Below, piece by piece: positions 7,034-10,602 of a stretch of 10,602 bases of DNA. The DNA is taken from assembly GCA_003485715.1 (NCBI GenBank), contig DNIF01000102.1, positions 1 through 10,602 on the forward strand, in the 5' to 3' direction. Position 1 is the first letter of the stretch. Each line of letters begins with the position of its first letter. The DNA is from Gammaproteobacteria bacterium (GTDB lineage: Bacteria; Pseudomonadota; Gammaproteobacteria; UBA7966). Position numbers and translations under genes: made by a program. The notes under the pieces were generated by a model. It ran no database searches and was not told the origin of the DNA. It worked only from the letters and a program-made list of their open reading frames with translations.

Positions 7034-8452
7034 TCAGTTCACGTAGGCACGCTCACCGTGCTCGGCCGTATCGAGCCCTTCGCGCTCGTAGTCCTCACCG
7101 ACCCTGAGCCCGACCATGGCATCGGCCAGCTTGTAGCCAATGAGCGATACCACGACCGACCAGATGACCGTGATGACCACGCCGGTTGCCTGGATGGCCA
7201 GTTGACTGTCGATGCGAAAATCATCGCCACCCTGTCCGCCCAGGCCGGGGGCGTTCAGCACGGCGGTCGCGAGGGCGCCCAGAATGCCGCCGACGCAATG
7301 CACACCGAACACGTCGAGCGAGTCGTCATAACCGAGAGCGGTCTTCAGACTGGACACCGCCCACAGACACACGACGCCCGCAAGGAGCCCCAGCAGAATC
7401 GCCCCCATGGGTCCGGCAGCACCACAGGCAGGCGTGATGGCCACCAGACCTGCGATCGCGCCAGAGGCGGCACCGAGCATGGTCGGCGTACCGCGCAGCG
7501 CCCACTCCGCGAAGGTCCACGCGCAGACCGCGGCGGCCGTGGCCAGCATGGTGTTGACGAAGACGAGTCCGGCGAGGTTGTTCGCCTCGAGGTTGGAGCC
7601 GACATTGAAGCCGAACCAGCCGACCCAGAGCAGTGCTGCGCCCACCATCACCAGGGGCAGGTTGTGCGGCGGCATCATGGTCTGGCCGAAACCGAGTCGG
7701 CGACCGACCACGATCGCACCCACTAGCCCCGCAATCCCGGCGTTGATGTGCACCACCGTGCCGCCGGCGAAATCGATCGCACCGAGCTTGAACAGGTAGC
7801 CGTCGGGGTGCCAGACCATGCGCGCGATCGGCAGATAGCTGAGGGTGAACCAGAGCACGCTGAACAACAGCACGGCGGAGAAGCGCATGCGCTCGGCGAA
7901 GGCCCCGACGACCAGACACGGTGCGAGCGCCGCGAAGGTGCCCTGGAAGGCGACGAACAGGTACTCCGGGATCACCACCCCCTCGCTGAAGGTGGCGGCG
8001 GTGGAGTCCACCGTGATGCCGGCCAGAAACAGGCGCTCCGTGCCGCCGACCCAGGTGCCGGTCCCGGTGAAGGCCAGGCTGTAGCCATAAACGGCCCACA
8101 AAATCGTCATCAGCGAGAAGATCACGAAGACCTGCATCATCACCGACAAGGCGTTCCTGGCCCGTACCATGCCGCCGTAGAACAAGGCGAGCCCGGGCAG
8201 AGCCATCAGCAGTACGAGGAGTGTTGAAACCAGCATCCATGCCGTGTCCGCCTTCTCGGGCACGGGTGCGGGCTCACCGGCCATGCTGGGCGACGCTGCG
8301 GCAGGGCCCTGTGCGACCGGAGCGACGACGCCTTCGATCGCCGTCGCCGTGACCGTGCTGGCCGCATCTTCTGCAGCTATCGCCACTGTATCGAATGCGC
8401 CCGCAAGCATGAGACCGGCCGCAAGAATATGGCCCAGGGTCGCAACCTTCAT
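7034..8452 (-). CDS. amtB: Ammonium transporter AmtB
   Basis: Trimeric inner-membrane channel for ammonium, controlled by PII docking on its cytoplasmic face. Start ATG 8452, with a strong ribosome site, gives 472 residues. Residues 1-27 look like a signal peptide (MKVATLGHILAAGLMLAG..AIAA). A roughly 40-residue Ala/Pro-rich segment follows before the first membrane helix at about 71 (AWMLVSTLLVLLMALPGLALFYGG). Family marks: FYGGMVRARN (91-100), FQGTFAALAPCL (169-180), the conserved Asp227 in AIDFAGG, pore histidines His235 (GGTVVHINAG) and His385 (FGVHCVGG), and WVGWFGFNVGS (276-286). About eleven hydrophobic membrane segments can be picked out. The tail DYEREGLDTAEHGERAY is typical of the PII-responsive end. 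It is flanked on both sides by PII genes. Confidence 0.96.
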   Translation of the reverse strand: MKVATLGHILAAGLMLAGAFDTVAIAAEDAASTVTATAIEGVVAPVAQGPAAASPSMAGEPAPVPEKADTAWMLVSTLLVLLMALPGLALFYGGMVRARNALSVMMQVFVIFSLMTILWAVYGYSLAFTGTGTWVGGTERLFLAGITVDSTAATFSEGVVIPEYLFVAFQGTFAALAPCLVVGAFAERMRFSAVLLFSVLWFTLSYLPIARMVWHPDGYLFKLGAIDFAGGTVVHINAGIAGLVGAIVVGRRLGFGQTMMPPHNLPLVMVGAALLWVGWFGFNVGSNLEANNLAGLVFVNTMLATAAAVCAWTFAEWALRGTPTMLGAASGAIAGLVAITPACGAAGPMGAILLGLLAGVVCLWAVSSLKTALGYDDSLDVFGVHCVGGILGALATAVLNAPGLGGQGGDDFRIDSQLAIQATGVVITVIWSVVVSLIGYKLADAMVGLRVGEDYEREGLDTAEHGERAYVN

Positions 8453-8459
8453 TTGCCGT

Positions 8460-8467
8460 CTCCTTCT
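8460..8467 (-). promoter_or_regulatory. Ribosome binding site of amtB
   Basis: The minus strand reads AGAAGGAG with 7 bases to the ATG at 8452. It decides the start against the frame's upstream extension to 8557, which has no membrane or signal sequence. Confidence 0.85.
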
Positions 8468-8528
8468 AGCGATTCGTTCGGTGGTTGTCGTAGGCCGCAA
8501 CGCCCTCGAGGGGGCAGGTCTTGCGCTG

Positions 8529-8556
8529 TGCGGTGGCTGGTCAATCACACACCGCA
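8529..8556. repeat. Hairpin in the glnK-amtB spacer
   Basis: TGCGGTG (8529-8535) and CACCGCA (8550-8556) form a perfect 7-base stem with a 14-base loop in the 159-base gap between the first PII gene and amtB. A shorter palindrome, CCCTCGAGGG, lies at 8503-8512. Neither has a T-run. They could set the PII:AmtB ratio through mRNA stability or partial termination, which is inference. Confidence 0.4.
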
Positions 8557-8611
8557 CCGGACCCGTGGCCGCTTTGCCAGCAGTGTTCGTCAGGAATCGC
8601 GGGATGACACG

Positions 8612-8950
8612 TCAGAGCGCATCGGAGCCGGTCTCGCCGGTGCGGATGCGAACGACCAGACCAAGATCGAAGACAAAGATCTTGCCGTCACCAATCTTGC
8701 CGGTGCTGGTTGCCCGGCTGATGGCCTCGATTACGCGCTCGACATCGGCGTCGTCTACCGCCACTTCAAGCTTCACCTTCGGCAGAAAATCGACGACGTA
8801 CTCGGCTCCGCGATAAAGCTCGGTGTGCCCCTTCTGCCGACCGAAGCCCTTGACCTCCGTAACAGTGATGCCCTGCACGCCGACCTCCGAGAGCGCCTCT
8901 CGGGCATCGTCGAGCTTGAAGGGCTTGATGATCGCGGTCACCAGTTTCAT
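8612..8950 (-). CDS. glnK: PII nitrogen regulatory protein GlnK, first gene of the amtB operon
   Basis: PII trimer that blocks AmtB when nitrogen is plentiful and relays 2-oxoglutarate and ATP/ADP levels. ATG 8950 gives 112 residues, preceded by a very good ribosome site. Visible marks: MKLVTAIIKPFKLDD at the N-terminus, the T-loop GFGRQKGHTELYRGAEY with Tyr51 for uridylylation, and IGDGKIFV (86-93). Its place directly upstream of amtB and behind a sigma-54/NtrC-type control region supports the GlnK name. The encoded T-loop region is identical to that of the second copy, yet its DNA carries about a dozen silent differences over 27 codons, so recent gene conversion there is unlikely and selection on the protein is probable. 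Confidence 0.95.
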   Translation of the reverse strand: MKLVTAIIKPFKLDDAREALSEVGVQGITVTEVKGFGRQKGHTELYRGAEYVVDFLPKVKLEVAVDDADVERVIEAISRATSTGKIGDGKIFVFDLGLVVRIRTGETGSDAL

Positions 8951-8958
8951 TCGGCCTT

Positions 8959-8964
8959 CCTCCT
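8959..8964 (-). promoter_or_regulatory. Ribosome binding site of glnK
   Basis: The minus strand reads AGGAGG, a perfect Shine-Dalgarno core, 8 bases before the ATG at 8950. Confidence 0.85.
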
Positions 8965-9094
8965 GCTGCTGAAATCACTGAGTCTGCTCTTTGATGATTG
9001 CCCACGAGGCCGCAACCGCGCCGCCAGGACGTCGCGTGCCCCGGCTTCTGCCGAGCGGGCCCCACGCAGTCTGCGCCTTTGGCATGCCGGCGGG

Positions 9095-9110
9095 TGCAGA
9101 CTCCATGCCA
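9095..9110 (-). promoter_or_regulatory. Sigma-54 promoter of the glnK-amtB operon
   Basis: The minus strand reads TGGCATGGAGTCTGCA against the consensus TGGCACGNNNNTTGCA: both invariant GG (-24) and GC (-12) are present at exact spacing, and 10 of 12 specified positions match. The start of transcription would be near 9084, giving a leader of about 134 bases. The location upstream of glnK and downstream of NtrC-type sites fits the known nitrogen-limitation control of such operons. Confidence 0.8.
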
Positions 9111-9162
9111 CGGCCTCGCTGCAAGACGAGCCAGCGCCAAGCGAGCTGACCCTGCGTCTCTT

Positions 9163-9179
9163 TGCACCGCCATGGTGCA
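9163..9179. promoter_or_regulatory. NtrC-type enhancer site, perfect
   Basis: TGCACC-GCCAT-GGTGCA is a perfect inverted repeat with the 5-base centre typical of NtrC sites. Its centre is about 87 bases upstream of the predicted sigma-54 start, a normal enhancer position. Confidence 0.75.
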
Positions 9180-9195
9180 ACCTGGTGCGCGCAAG

Positions 9196-9212
9196 TGCAC
9201 CAGAGCGGGGCG
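9196..9212. promoter_or_regulatory. Second, weaker NtrC-type site
   Basis: TGCACC-AGAGC-GGGGCG has a perfect left half and 4 of 6 matches in the right half. Its centre lies 33 bases (about three helical turns) from the first site, resembling the paired NtrC sites of E. coli glnA. Extra half-sites (GGTGC at 9184-9188) between the two may add contacts. Confidence 0.5.
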
Positions 9213-9256
9213 TTATCCTGGGAAGCGCGCTGACGGCGCGGTTCCCGGCGAAGCGA

Positions 9257-9286
9257 TTGTCGCCGACCGCCGGGGCTGTCTACGCT
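9257..9286 (+). promoter_or_regulatory. Weak sigma-70-like promoter candidate for ubiK
   Basis: TTGTCG (9257-9262, 4 of 6), 18-base spacer, TACGCT (9281-9286, 3 of 6). It is the best pair seen before ubiK, but the -10 match is poor. Confidence 0.2.
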
Positions 9287-9343
9287 TTGCCCACTTGAGA
9301 ACTGCCCTCGACCCGGGCAGGGCCAGCCACCAGGAGACCAACC

Positions 9344-9616
9344 ATGGAAGATACCCTTCGCCGACTCGGCGCCGCCCTCCCGGAGGGGCTCGAGAACTTC
9401 GCCCGAGATCTCCGCCGCAACGTGCATTCAACCATCGGGGCGGTGGCGCGGCGTGCAGAGCTGGTCACGCGCGAGGAATTCGAGGTGCAGTCCGCCGTGC
9501 TGAACCGGACTCGGGCGCGGCTCGAGGCCCTCGAGGCGCGCGTCGCGGCCCTGGAGGCGGGTGGGTCCGGTCACTCCCCCGAGGCGAGGACAAGCGGCGA
9601 TCCCTCCTCCATTTGA
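9344..9616 (+). CDS. ubiK: Ubiquinone biosynthesis accessory factor UbiK (YqiC / BMFP family)
   Basis: Small cytoplasmic or membrane-associated factor that supports aerobic ubiquinone synthesis together with UbiJ in E. coli. The 90-residue product matches the family (E. coli YqiC 96 residues): an amphipathic N-terminal part with LGAALPEGLENFARDLRRNV (8-27), then the core LVTREEFEVQ and NRTRARLEALEARVAALE (54-71), which has the heptad pattern of a trimeric coiled coil, and a disordered tail. The ribosome site AGGAG (9332-9336) stands 7 bases before the ATG. It is divergent from glnK and 76 bases ahead of yifB. Confidence 0.92.
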   Translation: MEDTLRRLGAALPEGLENFARDLRRNVHSTIGAVARRAELVTREEFEVQSAVLNRTRARLEALEARVAALEAGGSGHSPEARTSGDPSSI

Positions 9617-9692
9617 CCGCCTGCGAGACAGGTAAAGCGGGGTGGCGTGACGGATTTCCGTACCTTGCCGCCCACGCCCGCCCACTGCCACG

Positions 9693-10602
9693 ATGTCACT
9701 CGCCACCGTCAACAGCCGCGCCCAGATGGGGCTCGACGCGCCGGCCGTGAGCGTCGAAGTGCACCTGTCTGCCGGGCTGCCGGCGCTCAACATCGTGGGT
9801 CTACCCGAAACGGCCGTGCGCGAAAGCAAGGACCGCGTGCGCAGCGCCCTCATCACGGCCGGCTACGAATTCCCGCTCAAGCGCATCACCATCAACCTCG
9901 CGCCGGCCGACCTCCCCAAGGAGGGTGCCCGCTTCGACCTCCCGATTGCCCTCGGCATCCTCGCCGCGAGCGGTCAGCTTCCTGCCGGGGCGCTGGTCGC
10001 AATCGAATGTGTCGGTGAACTGGCCCTGGACGGCAGTCTGCGCCCCATCCGCGGTGCGCTGCCCACCGCCCTGGCCGCGGCGGCATCGGGACGCGACCTG
10101 CTGTTGCCGGAGGCCAGTGCAGACGAAGCGGCGCTGGCCTCGGATGCCTGCGTCCGTGCGGCCGGCCATCTGCGCGAGATCTGCGGCCATCTGGCCGGCG
10201 AGGCACGTCTCGCCCGCCGGGTCGCCCCGATGACCATCACCAACCTCGGGGCCGGTGCGGAAATCACCCATCCCGCCGACCTCGCCGATGTGCGCGGTCA
10301 ACCCTTCGCCCGGCGTGCCCTGGAGGTCGCGGCGGCTGGTGCCCATCACCTGCTTTTCCTTGGTGTCCCGGGCTCGGGGAAGAGCATGCTGGCCCACCGT
10401 CTCGCACCACTGCTGCCGCCGATGACGCCGGCCGAGGCGGCATCCTGTGCCGCCGTCGCCTCCCTCAGTCGCGGCGGCTTTCGGCTCGAAGACTGGGGGC
10501 GCCGCCCCTTTCGCGCGCCCCACCACACGGCATCGGCAGTCGCCCTGGTCGGCGGCGGCAATCCACCGCGACCGGGCGAGATCTCGCTGGCACACGGCGG
10601 GG
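9693..10602 (+). CDS. comM: YifB/ComM family Mg-chelatase-like AAA+ ATPase, N-terminal part (3' end outside window)
   Basis: AAA+ ATPase family; the ComM member is a helicase that aids branch migration during natural transformation. The window holds the first 303 residues of a roughly 500-residue family. The start MSLATVNSRAQMGLDAPAVSVEVH fits the family exactly. Next come GLPALNIVGLPETAVRESKDRVRSA (28-52, Lon-type S5 fold domain), INLAPADLPKEG (67-78) and FDLPIALGIL (81-90). The ATPase domain begins about residue 195 (DLADVRGQPFARRALEVAAAG), with Walker A GVPGSGKS at 224-231, RPFRAPHHT (271-279) and GEISLAHGG (295-303) at the window edge. Walker B and the zinc-binding part lie beyond. No strong ribosome site precedes the ATG. 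Confidence 0.95.
   Translation, partial: MSLATVNSRAQMGLDAPAVSVEVHLSAGLPALNIVGLPETAVRESKDRVRSALITAGYEFPLKRITINLAPADLPKEGARFDLPIALGILAASGQLPAGALVAIECVGELALDGSLRPIRGALPTALAAAASGRDLLLPEASADEAALASDACVRAAGHLREICGHLAGEARLARRVAPMTITNLGAGAEITHPADLADVRGQPFARRALEVAAAGAHHLLFLGVPGSGKSMLAHRLAPLLPPMTPAEAASCAAVASLSRGGFRLEDWGRRPFRAPHHTASAVALVGGGNPPRPGEISLAHGG

Overview
The window is an ordinary GC-rich stretch of gammaproteobacterial chromosome. The evidence is an outer-membrane LPS export gene (lptD) followed by surA and rsmA, a PII/AmtB ammonium cluster next to a divergent ubiK-yifB pair (an order I associate with pseudomonads and relatives), and NtrC/sigma-54 type control signals. The GC richness and the cyclic-nucleotide/rhodanese fusion gene are compatible with a Chromatiales-like or Ectothiorhodospiraceae-like organism, but the genus cannot be fixed from sequence reading alone. 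I saw no insertion sequence, phage gene, CRISPR array, tRNA or rRNA.

Layout. Bases 1-3984 (+): the 3' part of lptD (open at the left edge), then surA and rsmA, an envelope-biogenesis and ribosome-maturation operon. surA and rsmA overlap by 4 bases (GTGA); pdxA, often found between them, is absent. Bases 3985-4410: a gene-free gap between convergent operons, with three DnaA-box-like 9-mers, a perfect 17-base palindrome overlapping a promoter-like sequence, and several hairpins. Bases 4411-8950 (-): a five-gene run in transcription order glnK (copy 1), amtB, glnK-like PII (copy 2), a protein with two cyclic-nucleotide-binding-type domains plus a rhodanese domain, and aroE. The last two genes also overlap as GTGA. 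Bases 8951-9343: the divergent control region, with a well-matched sigma-54 promoter and two NtrC-type sites 33 bp apart facing glnK. Bases 9344-10602 (+): ubiK, then the 5' part of yifB/comM, open at the right edge.

How the parts fit. SurA is the periplasmic chaperone for outer-membrane proteins, including LptD, so lptD-surA is a functional pair. In the nitrogen cluster, NtrC with sigma-54 RNA polymerase would turn on PII and AmtB under nitrogen limitation; PII proteins then gate AmtB and pass on the nitrogen and energy state. Two PII genes flanking amtB, plus a downstream cyclic-nucleotide/rhodanese gene, are the most distinctive features. No wholly new system is evident; the best leads are the NtrC/sigma-54 region, the duplicated PII pair, the fusion gene and the structured gap before aroE.
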